A stretch of DNA of 64,000 bases from Gammaproteobacteria bacterium (GTDB lineage: Bacteria; Pseudomonadota; Gammaproteobacteria; GCA-002705445; GCA-002716945): positions 316,776 through 380,775 of the forward strand of contig PBCF01000002.1 in NCBI GenBank assembly GCA_002716945.1, read 5' to 3'. Position numbers and translations under genes: made by a program. The notes beneath the pieces were generated by a model. The model searched no databases, was not told where the DNA came from, and was given only the letters and a program-made list of their open reading frames with translations. Shown here piece after piece: positions 54,532 through 61,546 of the stretch. Numbering within the stretch: position 1 is the first letter of the stretch; each line of letters starts with the position of its first letter.

Positions 54532-54557
54532 ATATGTCCATTTTTATCTATTTCAAG
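54532..54557 (-). promoter_or_regulatory. Candidate heat-shock (sigma-32-like) promoter for dnaK
   Basis: In the 61-base grpE-dnaK gap the minus strand carries CTTGAAA (plus-strand TTTCAAG, 54551-54557), a full match to the sigma-32 minus-35 element. It is followed after 11 bases by GGACATAT, which matches only the CATnT part of the CCCCATnT minus-10 element. The spacing is slightly short. Location directly before dnaK, after the grpE stop, makes a separate heat-inducible dnaK-dnaJ transcript plausible. Needs 5'-end mapping. Confidence 0.4.
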
Positions 54558-54561
54558 GGAA

Positions 54562-55122
54562 TTATGAATTTTTTACAACAATAACCATCGCCGGTTTGAT
54601 AACTCTATCATTAAGTTTATATCCTTTTTGCACCACCTCGATAATCTCATTATCTTTTTTCTTTTTATCTTCTTTGGTGCTTATGGCTTGATGATAATTA
54701 GGATTAAATTTATCATTTAAAGGATTGATTTCTATAACATTATTTGATTTAAGAAATTTTTGAAACATAGAAAGGAGTAATTTATTGCCTTCCTTTATTT
54801 TATCCTGAGTTATTGACTCATCTGATGTTTTTAGACTAAGTTCTAAGCTATCATAAATAGGAAGTATTTCTAGAATTAAAGATTCATTCGCGTATTTATA
54901 TATTGATTCCACTTCTTTTTTTGTTCTTTTTTTAATATTTTCTATTTCAGCTTTTGTTCTTAACAATAAATCATAAGTCTCTTCGTATTTTTGTTGTAAA
55001 TCACCCTTTTCGATTGGGGCTTTCTGGGTTTTATCATTTGTAGCTGATTGTGTCGTGCCTAGGTTATCAGCATTATTCTCTTCTTTGTGGTTTTTATTTT
55101 TATCTTTATCCATATTTTGCAA
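54562..55122 (-). CDS. grpE: Nucleotide exchange factor GrpE
   Basis: A 186-residue GrpE with a charged disordered N-terminus (about 1-45), a long coiled-coil helix ('LQQKYEETYDLLLRTKAEIENIKKRTKKE' pattern) and the beta-wing domain 'NPNYHQAIS' followed by 'VVQKGYKLNDRVIKPAMVIVVK'. It releases ADP from DnaK. It is the first gene of the minus-strand run and is divergent from ispG across 53 bases. Confidence 0.93.
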   Translation of the reverse strand: MQNMDKDKNKNHKEENNADNLGTTQSATNDKTQKAPIEKGDLQQKYEETYDLLLRTKAEIENIKKRTKKEVESIYKYANESLILEILPIYDSLELSLKTSDESITQDKIKEGNKLLLSMFQKFLKSNNVIEINPLNDKFNPNYHQAISTKEDKKKKDNEIIEVVQKGYKLNDRVIKPAMVIVVKNS

Positions 55123-55133
55123 ACACTTACATT

Positions 55134-55161
55134 ATTTTAACGATTGTTTGAAAATATACAA
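55134..55161 (-). promoter_or_regulatory. Candidate sigma-70 promoter for grpE
   Basis: In the 53-base gap between divergent grpE and ispG, the minus strand reads TTGTAT (plus 55156-55161), then 16 bases, then TAAAAT (plus 55134-55139). That is a fair sigma-70 arrangement 11 bases before the grpE ATG. On the plus strand a perfect TATAAT at 55162-55167 could serve ispG, which would then have a nearly leaderless transcript; no good minus-35 was found for it. In such AT-rich DNA these matches have limited weight. Confidence 0.35.
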
Positions 55162-55175
55162 TATAATACAAGATT

Positions 55176-56384
55176 ATGAGTGAACGTAGAAAAACAATAT
55201 CTGTTGATGTAGGTAACATCAAAATTGGTTCTGATCATCCCATCAGGATCCAATCTATGACTAATACTGATACTTCAGATATCAAAAATACAATTATCCA
55301 AATTAAAGAACTCCATGATGCTGGATCTGAATTAGTTAGAATAACCGTAAATAACGAAAATTCGGCTAATGCTGTCCCTTCTATAATATCAAAACTAATT
55401 CAGGATAATTACAAATTACCGATTATTGGAGATTTTCATTTCAATGGCCATGCTTTGCTTGAAAAATTTCCTGAGATGTCTGATGCGCTAGCAAAATACA
55501 GAATTAATCCTGGTAATATAGGAGGAAAGGAAAAGTTTGATAAAAATTTTGAAAAAATTATTAAAATTGCCATTAAAAATAATAAGCCTATAAGAATTGG
55601 TGGTAATTGGGGTAGTATAAACAAAACAGTTTTAAATAAATTAATTAATGATAAACAGTATGATAAAGATTCTGTAAGTTATTCATATTTAATAAAAAAA
55701 GCTTTAATATCATCTGTAATAGATTCGGCAAATCTTGCAGTAAAATTAGGGTTACCGGAAGATAAAATTATACTTTCCTGCAAGACAAGCAATGTCTCAG
55801 AGTTAGTTGATGTTTATACGGATATTTCCAAAAAGTGTAGGTATCCTCTGCATGTTGGTCTAACAGAGGCTGGTTTGGGGAGAGATGCAATAATCTCGTC
55901 TACATCGGCCCTAGCTATATTACTGCATACTGGTATAGGCGATACAATAAGAGTGTCCTTAACTCCCGAACAAGCGAGCAAAAGAACAGAAGAAGTGCTT
56001 GTCTGCCAACAAATTTTATCTAGCCTAGGAAAAAAGAATTTTAAACCACAAATCGTATCCTGTCCTGGATGTGGACGCACTACTAATGACTACTTTGTTA
56101 AACTCTCACAATCTATAAAATCCCATATAAATAAAAATATGGTAGATTGGAAAGTTAAATATCCAGGGGTAGAAAATATGAAAATAGCTGTCATGGGATG
56201 TATAGTTAATGGTCCAGGTGAATCAAAACAAGCCGATATTGGCATAAGCTTACCTGGAAATAATGAAGATCCATCTATACCTATATATATAAAGGGTGAG
56301 AAGTTTAAAACATTAAATGGAAGTAATATAGAGAGTCAATTTATTGATATATTACATACATTTATAGAAGAAAACTATAGTTAA
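55176..56384 (+). CDS. ispG: 4-hydroxy-3-methylbut-2-enyl diphosphate synthase
   Basis: Iron-sulfur enzyme of the MEP isoprenoid pathway. It starts 'VDVGNIKIGSDHPIRIQSMTNT' and shows 'ELVRITVNN', 'PIIGDFHFNGH' and 'YRINPGNIGG', then the cluster-binding cysteines in 'VSCPGCGRTTNDYF' and AVMGCIVNGPGE with the conserved glutamate. The length of 402 fits the short gammaproteobacterial form rather than the large plastid-like form. It is monocistronic as far as seen, converging on sseA with a 2-base gap. Confidence 0.95.
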   Translation: MSERRKTISVDVGNIKIGSDHPIRIQSMTNTDTSDIKNTIIQIKELHDAGSELVRITVNNENSANAVPSIISKLIQDNYKLPIIGDFHFNGHALLEKFPEMSDALAKYRINPGNIGGKEKFDKNFEKIIKIAIKNNKPIRIGGNWGSINKTVLNKLINDKQYDKDSVSYSYLIKKALISSVIDSANLAVKLGLPEDKIILSCKTSNVSELVDVYTDISKKCRYPLHVGLTEAGLGRDAIISSTSALAILLHTGIGDTIRVSLTPEQASKRTEEVLVCQQILSSLGKKNFKPQIVSCPGCGRTTNDYFVKLSQSIKSHINKNMVDWKVKYPGVENMKIAVMGCIVNGPGESKQADIGISLPGNNEDPSIPIYIKGEKFKTLNGSNIESQFIDILHTFIEENYS

Positions 56385-56386
56385 TA

Positions 56387-57238
56387 CTATTTCTCTATTT
56401 TAGCTATAGGTCTATTACTGTCAGTAATCCATTCACTCCATGACCCGACGTATAGTTTTGCGCCTTCTATTCCGGCTATTTTCAATGCAAGTATGTTATG
56501 ACATGCGGTTACTCCAGATCCGCACATAGATATGATATCCGAACCATTTATATCGCCAATGATTCTATTAAAAGTGTGTTTTAGTTCAGATTCGCTTTTA
56601 AATAAACCCTCTGCTGTCAAATTAGACATACATGGGTGAGAAATAGCACCAGGAACATGTCCGCAAATTGGATCAACTGGATCCTTAATACCCTGATAAC
56701 GTTCTTTTGATCTTGCATCTATAATTATCTTAGACATTTTATATTGTGCATCCTCCACATCATCAATATTCACGTGCATGGAGTCATTTATTGAGGAAGT
56801 AAAACTGCCACGTTCAAGTTTTGTTATGTCTTTAATTAATTTATTGCCATTTTTTATCCAATGATTTATTCCGCCATCCAATACAGCGACATTTTCATGT
56901 CCTAGCCATTTTAAGATCCACCACAATCTACCAGCAAATACTCCTCCGGCGTCATCATAGACAACTGCTTGTTTAGAATTAGAAAACCCCCATTGTGATA
57001 GTTTTTGGCACAGTATTTCAGGATCAGGGAGTGGATGTCTACCTGAGGTAGATGTTCTTTCACTGGCTAGATCACGATCCATATCTATAAATGTAGCGTT
57101 TTTAATATGACCTTCGTTATATGAATCAAAACCATATTTAGCATCTTTTATATCACACCTACAATCAAATATTGCAAAATCTGGATTATCTAGATTATTT
57201 TTTAAGTCTTCTGTATTAATTATTGTTTTATATGGCAT
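56387..57238 (-). CDS. sseA: 3-mercaptopyruvate sulfurtransferase-type rhodanese (SseA)
   Basis: Two rhodanese domains in tandem. The first (about 1-140) is inactive-like ('YDDAGGVFAGRLWWILKWLGH'). The second carries the active-site loop SMCGSGVTAC, where CGSGVT, rather than CRKGVT, is typical of mercaptopyruvate sulfurtransferases. 'GHVPGAISHPCMSNL' and 'LYVGSWSEWI' are further family blocks. It transfers sulfur to cyanide or thiols and probably works in cysteine or sulfur-relay metabolism. It follows the DUF4149 gene directly on the minus strand. Confidence 0.9.
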   Translation of the reverse strand: MPYKTIINTEDLKNNLDNPDFAIFDCRCDIKDAKYGFDSYNEGHIKNATFIDMDRDLASERTSTSGRHPLPDPEILCQKLSQWGFSNSKQAVVYDDAGGVFAGRLWWILKWLGHENVAVLDGGINHWIKNGNKLIKDITKLERGSFTSSINDSMHVNIDDVEDAQYKMSKIIIDARSKERYQGIKDPVDPICGHVPGAISHPCMSNLTAEGLFKSESELKHTFNRIIGDINGSDIISMCGSGVTACHNILALKIAGIEGAKLYVGSWSEWITDSNRPIAKIEK

Positions 57239-57655
57239 TTATATGTATATAACTAGTAAAGCTACTCCTAATATTAGTGTCATGACGTTTAATATAACAC
57301 TAAGTAAGTGTAACTGTTTGAACTTATTTTTTCCAGATTCACCACAATCTCTAGCGGAATTTATATGGGGAATTAAAATCTTGCTTATCAATGTTAATAA
57401 AGTCATTGTTATCACCATATACAATAAATTATTTGAGATTGACACATATAATAAATAGATGACGGAAATAATACCTATAGCAAGACCAAAATTATAATAT
57501 TTTGGAAAAAAAGATCGTAAAAAAGCACCTGCTTCTTTTTCTGGTAAAGATTTAAAAACAGTAGGTGCTATGATTGCAGAGAAAAATATTATTACACCTA
57601 CCCAGATACTTATTAAAATTAATATTAGATTAATACTCATATTAAACTCTATCAC
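57239..57655 (-). CDS. DUF4149 / TMEM205-like membrane protein
   Basis: Small protein with four predicted membrane helices. The helix-loop pattern 'SIWVGVIIFFSAIIAPTVFKSLP' followed by EKEAGAFLRSFFPKYYNFGL and HINSARDCGESG is that of DUF4149, a family of unknown function found in many proteobacteria. The start could be the ATG at 57655 or the one 15 bases later (MSINLIL). It is in line with sseA, 1 base apart, and just downstream of tRNA-Arg. Confidence 0.75.
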   Translation of the reverse strand: MIEFNMSINLILILISIWVGVIIFFSAIIAPTVFKSLPEKEAGAFLRSFFPKYYNFGLAIGIISVIYLLYVSISNNLLYMVITMTLLTLISKILIPHINSARDCGESGKNKFKQLHLLSVILNVMTLILGVALLVIYI

Positions 57656-57674
57656 ACTAAATCTAATTATTGCA

Positions 57675-57748
57675 CGCGCACGGGAGGATTCGAACCCCCG
57701 ACCCCAAGCTTAGAAGGCTCGTGCTCTATCCAACTGAGCTACGTGCGC
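57675..57748 (-). tRNA. tRNA-Arg (anticodon TCT)
   Basis: On the minus strand the sequence begins GCGCACGTAGCTCAGTTGG and folds as a cloverleaf. The acceptor GCGCACG pairs with CGTGCGC, the D-arm is AGCTCAGTTGGATAGAGC-like, and the anticodon stem CGAGC pairs with GCTTG around loop CTTCTAA, giving anticodon TCT (AGA codons). A T-loop GTTCGAATC completes it. CCA is not encoded: after the discriminator G the next bases are TGC. It lies 1 base from the end of rmuC. AGA is a preferred Arg codon in this AT-rich genome. Confidence 0.95.
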
Positions 57749-57749
57749 A

Positions 57750-58697
57750 TTAATTATCGTTATCTCTAATACTGCGAAGTTTAACAGGTGTTTCTTTTTT
57801 AGGTTCTAAGCCACCTATTGTACGCATTTTATCCACTTTGTTAACAAGATTCTTCGATCGTTTAAAACCTTGTTCAATTTTATTCTTAGATTTATCATAT
57901 AAATCATTGAATTCTATGAAAGATTCAGAAACCAGAACAGCTGCATCATAAATAGATGTTGCCTGTTCAATAACTTTTGTAATATCTTCAGATTGTTTTT
58001 TATTGTTCCATGTCCTATTGATTATTTGGAGTATGGCTATCAATGTTGTTGGGCCAACTATTGCTATTTTATACCTCAACGCTTCTTTAATTAGTTCGTC
58101 CTCGCAAGCCATAATATATGCACCCTCTACATTCATAAACATAATAACAAGGTCAAGTGAATCTGCACCGTAAGTATTGCGATAATCTGTAGATGATAAT
58201 GATTTTAAATGCCTTTTGACTGCATTGAAATGATTTCTTCTGAATTGTTCTCTATCTATATCTGACTCAGAGATTAAATACGAACTATAATCTGATAACG
58301 ATACTTTAGAATCAATAACCACCTTTCGATTTTCTGGTAGATTAATAATGATATCAGGCTTTTCATCTCCAATTTGTTTTTGTTTATAATAACTAAGCCC
58401 TTCCTGGAACCCTGCATGCTCTAATATCATCTTTAGTGAAATTTCACCAAATTGCCCTTGGTTCTTTGACCCTCCTTTTGTTAATAAGGTATATAATTCA
58501 ACAACATTCTTTGATAATTCATTAGTTTTTTCAGATTGTGAGCTTTTAAATGCCTCAATACTATTTTTAAGTTCATTCAAAGGAAGAATTTGATCTAACT
58601 TTTCTTGTTCTTTATCTGAGTATTTCTTATTTTGTAGTAATATATAGGCAATAAGTAACCCAATAATCACTAACAGTATGGATATTTCTAGCATCAT
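57750..58697 (-). CDS. rmuC: DNA recombination protein RmuC homologue
   Basis: One N-terminal membrane helix (about 3-20) and a short coiled-coil linker precede the RmuC domain. The domain shows 'GQFGEISLKMILEHAGF', 'KPDIIINLPENRKVVIDSKVSLSDY' (nuclease-like motif with D and DxK), 'RNTYGADSLDLVIMFMNVEGAY', and 'LIAILQIINRTW'. RmuC limits certain DNA inversions and is predicted to be a nuclease. The coiled coil is shorter than in E. coli RmuC (315 versus about 475 residues). It is divergent from the lone GT4 gene. Confidence 0.88.
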   Translation of the reverse strand: MMLEISILLVIIGLLIAYILLQNKKYSDKEQEKLDQILPLNELKNSIEAFKSSQSEKTNELSKNVVELYTLLTKGGSKNQGQFGEISLKMILEHAGFQEGLSYYKQKQIGDEKPDIIINLPENRKVVIDSKVSLSDYSSYLISESDIDREQFRRNHFNAVKRHLKSLSSTDYRNTYGADSLDLVIMFMNVEGAYIMACEDELIKEALRYKIAIVGPTTLIAILQIINRTWNNKKQSEDITKVIEQATSIYDAAVLVSESFIEFNDLYDKSKNKIEQGFKRSKNLVNKVDKMRTIGGLEPKKETPVKLRSIRDNDN

Positions 58698-58739
58698 GCA
58701 TATATTATATTACCACCAAGATATAAAATGGTTAATTAA

Positions 58740-59948
58740 ATGAAAATAATATTTTTTACTGAGAATAATAGGGCTGGTGGTATGGACAAATTTTTAGTTA
58801 CTCTGCTAAAAAACTGGCCAAACAATAAAGATGAATTGACCCTGATATGTAACCGAGATCATCCAGGATTGGTAGATTTAGAGAGAGAGTTATCAGATAA
58901 AGTATTGATTATTAAACATTCTATACTATTAAATTGGTCTTTTTGTTCCACATTTATTAGTATATTGCCGAATTTTATTCAAAGAATATTAAGGCAAAGC
59001 ATGAGAATACTGCTAGCACCCTATCAGTTTCTCAGACTAAAACATATATTTAAAAAATTGGGGGGTGATCAATTATTAACTATCAATGGCGCCTATCCCG
59101 GAGGCGAAACATGTAGACTGTCTAATATTGCATGGCATTCATTAGGTCGGGCTCAGTCAATTCATAACATACATAATTTTGCAATTAAACCCAGATTTAT
59201 ATTTAGTTGGTATGAAGCATTTATTGACAAAATGCTCATTAAATCATGTAAATGTTTTGTTGCTGTGTCCCAGGCATGTTCTGATTCACTTTTACTAAGG
59301 AATCAATTTAATAATAAGAATATTATTACTATTTACAATGGTTTAGATTGTATATCTAATCCTAATTCTGAAAGACATCATATTTTAAAAAAGCTAAACA
59401 TTAGTGAAGATCAAAAAATACTTATAATGTTAGGGACGTACGAAAAAAGAAAAGGACATGAGTTTTTATTGAAGACTATGAAGGTAGTGTTTGATTCTAA
59501 AGCAGATATACATCTTCTGATCTGCGGAACTGGTACTAATAATGAAAAACAAATAATTAATTCATATATACAGCAATATACTCCAGAGAAGAATATTCAC
59601 TTGCTTGGCTTTGTTCGTGATGCTGATAAATTAATTGAGTCATCATATATTCTATTAGTACCAAGTCAAGAACATGAATCATTTGGACTTACAGCAGTTG
59701 AAGCAATGCAGAAAGGAGTTCCTGTAATTACAACAAATGTTGGCGGTCTTCCTGAAGCTGTAGGCGAAGATGGCGTTTGTGGATATATTTGCAACAAGGA
59801 AGATATTGATTGTTTTTCTAAAAAGATATTATATCTTATTGATAATAAAGATATTTATAATAAAATGAGCATTAATGCTGTTAAACGCGCTCAGGATCTA
59901 TTTGAAGCAAAAAGAATGGTTAATGAGTATTATAAGCTTATTAATTAA
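58740..59948 (+). CDS. GT4-family glycosyltransferase
   Basis: GT-B fold enzyme: 'FFTENNRAGGMDKFLVTLL' at the N-terminus (the G-G-M-type acceptor loop), 'VAVSQACSDSL', 'IIYNGLD'-like ITIYNGLDC, IMLGTYEKRKGHEFLL at the start of the donor domain, and 'PSQEHESFGLTAVEAMQKGVPVI' with the E-x7-E motif. It is the only plus-strand gene between rmuC and csrA, with 42 bases upstream of it. It lies away from the main glycan locus, so it may act on LPS core or another glycan. Donor and acceptor unknown. Confidence 0.85.
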   Translation: MKIIFFTENNRAGGMDKFLVTLLKNWPNNKDELTLICNRDHPGLVDLERELSDKVLIIKHSILLNWSFCSTFISILPNFIQRILRQSMRILLAPYQFLRLKHIFKKLGGDQLLTINGAYPGGETCRLSNIAWHSLGRAQSIHNIHNFAIKPRFIFSWYEAFIDKMLIKSCKCFVAVSQACSDSLLLRNQFNNKNIITIYNGLDCISNPNSERHHILKKLNISEDQKILIMLGTYEKRKGHEFLLKTMKVVFDSKADIHLLICGTGTNNEKQIINSYIQQYTPEKNIHLLGFVRDADKLIESSYILLVPSQEHESFGLTAVEAMQKGVPVITTNVGGLPEAVGEDGVCGYICNKEDIDCFSKKILYLIDNKDIYNKMSINAVKRAQDLFEAKRMVNEYYKLIN

Positions 59949-59950
59949 TA

Positions 59951-60040
59951 TGGAGAAGGAGGGATTCGAACCCTCGGTAGAGTTATAAACCCTACAACAC
60001 CTTAGCAGGGTGCCGCTTTCAACCACTCAGCCACTTCTCC
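59951..60040 (-). tRNA. tRNA-Ser (anticodon GCT)
   Basis: The minus strand starts GGAGAAGTGGCTGAGTGG. The acceptor GGAGAAG pairs with CTTCTCC, and the anticodon loop CTGCTAA between GCACC and GGTGT gives anticodon GCT (AGC/AGU). There is a long variable arm (GTAGGG...CTCTAC), as expected for serine, and a T-loop GTTCGAATC. The discriminator base reads A rather than the usual G, and CCA is not encoded. Its position beside csrA is a common gammaproteobacterial arrangement. Confidence 0.93.
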
Positions 60041-60054
60041 TGTAGTGTTTGTGT

Positions 60055-60291
60055 TTAATCCTGAGTAACTTTTACATCTGGAGATGCAACTTTGTCATCA
60101 GGATCTGATGATGATTCATCTTTTTCATTGTCATCCTTGATTTTTGTGTATATTTCCTCTCGATGAACAATTACATCTTTTGGCGCATCAATTCCAAGCC
60201 TAATCTGGCTTCCTTTAACACCCAAGATAACAATCTTTGTGTTATCACCAATCATCAAAGCTTCCCCTACTCGCCTTGTTAGTATAAGCAC
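60055..60291 (-). CDS. csrA: Carbon storage regulator CsrA
   Basis: RNA-binding post-transcriptional regulator. '[19 protein letters not shown]' and '[22 protein letters not shown]' cover the conserved core, with the RNA-contact residues Arg near the N-terminus (LTRR) and Arg in VHREE. The start is GTG (60291), preceded by AGGAAGGGGG, whose GGA is the kind of site CsrA itself binds. The protein is 78 residues; about 20 acidic, Ser/Asp-rich residues ([15 protein letters not shown]) extend beyond the usual 60 or so. The order alaS-lysC-csrA-tRNA-Ser is conserved in gammaproteobacteria. Confidence 0.95.
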   Translation of the reverse strand: MLILTRRVGEALMIGDNTKIVILGVKGSQIRLGIDAPKDVIVHREEIYTKIKDDNEKDESSSDPDDKVASPDVKVTQD

Positions 60292-60321
60292 GATAACCCC
60301 CCTTCCTTTTGTGCTAGCTTC

Positions 60322-61542
60322 CTATCTATTTTTATCTAGCTTAAATTCATTATGTAATGCTTGAACTGCTAATTCTAGGTTTTTTTGTTCAATAACTACA
60401 GAAATCTTTATCTCAGATGTTGATATCATCCTTATATTTATTTGTTTTCTTGCTAAGCATTTGAACATTTTACCCGCAATACCAGCATGGGATCGCATTC
60501 CAACACCAACTAATGATAATTTTACGATATTTTTGGTAGAGTTAATAGAATCATATCCCATTATTTTTTTATTTTTTTCAATTACTTGTATAGCTTTTTT
60601 AAAGTCACTTCTACTAACTGTGAAAGTAAAATCTGCCAAACCATCTGATCCAACGTTTTGCACTATCATGTCTACCTCTATATTAGAATCTCCAATAGGC
60701 CCTAATATTTTAGCCGCCACACCAGGTCTATCTTTGACGCCTTTTATCATGATTTCGGATTCGTTTTTTGTAAATGCAATACCTGATATTAATGCATCTT
60801 CCATTTTTTTCTCCTCTTTTTTAATTAACGTACCACTTCCATTTTGATGTGCATGCAACACTCTAATTGGAACATTATATTTACTAGCAAACTCAACTGA
60901 TCTTAATTGTAACACTTTTGAACCCAATCCAGATAATTCAAGCATTTCTTCATATGTAAGACTATCTAGTTTTCTCGCATTATTGCAATATTTTGGGTCT
61001 GTTGTATATACACCATCTACATCTGTAAAAATTTGACATTCTTTAGCTTTCAATGCAGCAGCAAGAGCGACAGCAGATGTATCTGAACCTCCTCTCCCAA
61101 GAGTTGTTATGTCTCCGTTTTTATTGATTCCCTGGAATCCAGCAATTATTACAACAGAATTTTTTAATAATATATTTTTTATTTTATTAGTAGATATATT
61201 AAGTATTCTTGCTTTAGAATGATCCTCATTAGTCAAAATACCAGCTTGCCAGCCAGTCAATGAAATGGCTGCTATACTATTATCATTTAATATCATAGAT
61301 AAAAGTGAAATACTAATTTGTTCGCCAGAGGAAACCAATAGATCATAATCTCTTAAATTTGGGCTTTTAGACGATTTGTTAGCCATAGATACTAACTGAT
61401 CTGTTGTTTTCCCCATTGCCGACAAAACTACAACAATTTTGTTATTTTTTCTGACTTCAGTTGAAATATCATCAGCAATCTTTTTAATTCTAGAGATTGT
61501 TGATACTGATGTACCACCATATTTTTTAACTAATAATGACAT
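60322..61542 (-). CDS. lysC: Aspartokinase (lysine-sensitive-type, monofunctional)
   Basis: Phosphorylates aspartate at the head of the lysine, threonine and methionine branch. 'LVKKYGGTSVSTISRIKKIA' is the kinase signature, and 'ITTLGRGGSDTSAVALAAALKA', 'FTDVDGVYTTDP' and 'YEEMLELSGLGSKVLQ' are further core blocks. Two ACT domains follow (about 265-406; 'GVKDRPGVAAKILGPI' and 'LVGVGMRSHAGIAGKMF'), which normally mediate feedback inhibition. Length 406 is usual for the monofunctional bacterial enzyme. It lies 4 bases after alaS. Confidence 0.95.
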   Translation of the reverse strand: MSLLVKKYGGTSVSTISRIKKIADDISTEVRKNNKIVVVLSAMGKTTDQLVSMANKSSKSPNLRDYDLLVSSGEQISISLLSMILNDNSIAAISLTGWQAGILTNEDHSKARILNISTNKIKNILLKNSVVIIAGFQGINKNGDITTLGRGGSDTSAVALAAALKAKECQIFTDVDGVYTTDPKYCNNARKLDSLTYEEMLELSGLGSKVLQLRSVEFASKYNVPIRVLHAHQNGSGTLIKKEEKKMEDALISGIAFTKNESEIMIKGVKDRPGVAAKILGPIGDSNIEVDMIVQNVGSDGLADFTFTVSRSDFKKAIQVIEKNKKIMGYDSINSTKNIVKLSLVGVGMRSHAGIAGKMFKCLARKQINIRMISTSEIKISVVIEQKNLELAVQALHNEFKLDKNR

Positions 61543-61546
61543 ATTT

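Noticed and set aside
57675-60040. tRNA-bordered genomic island around the lone GT4 gene
   Set aside because: No integrase, direct repeat of a tRNA end or mobile-element gene was seen between the two tRNA genes, and rmuC is a normal chromosomal gene.
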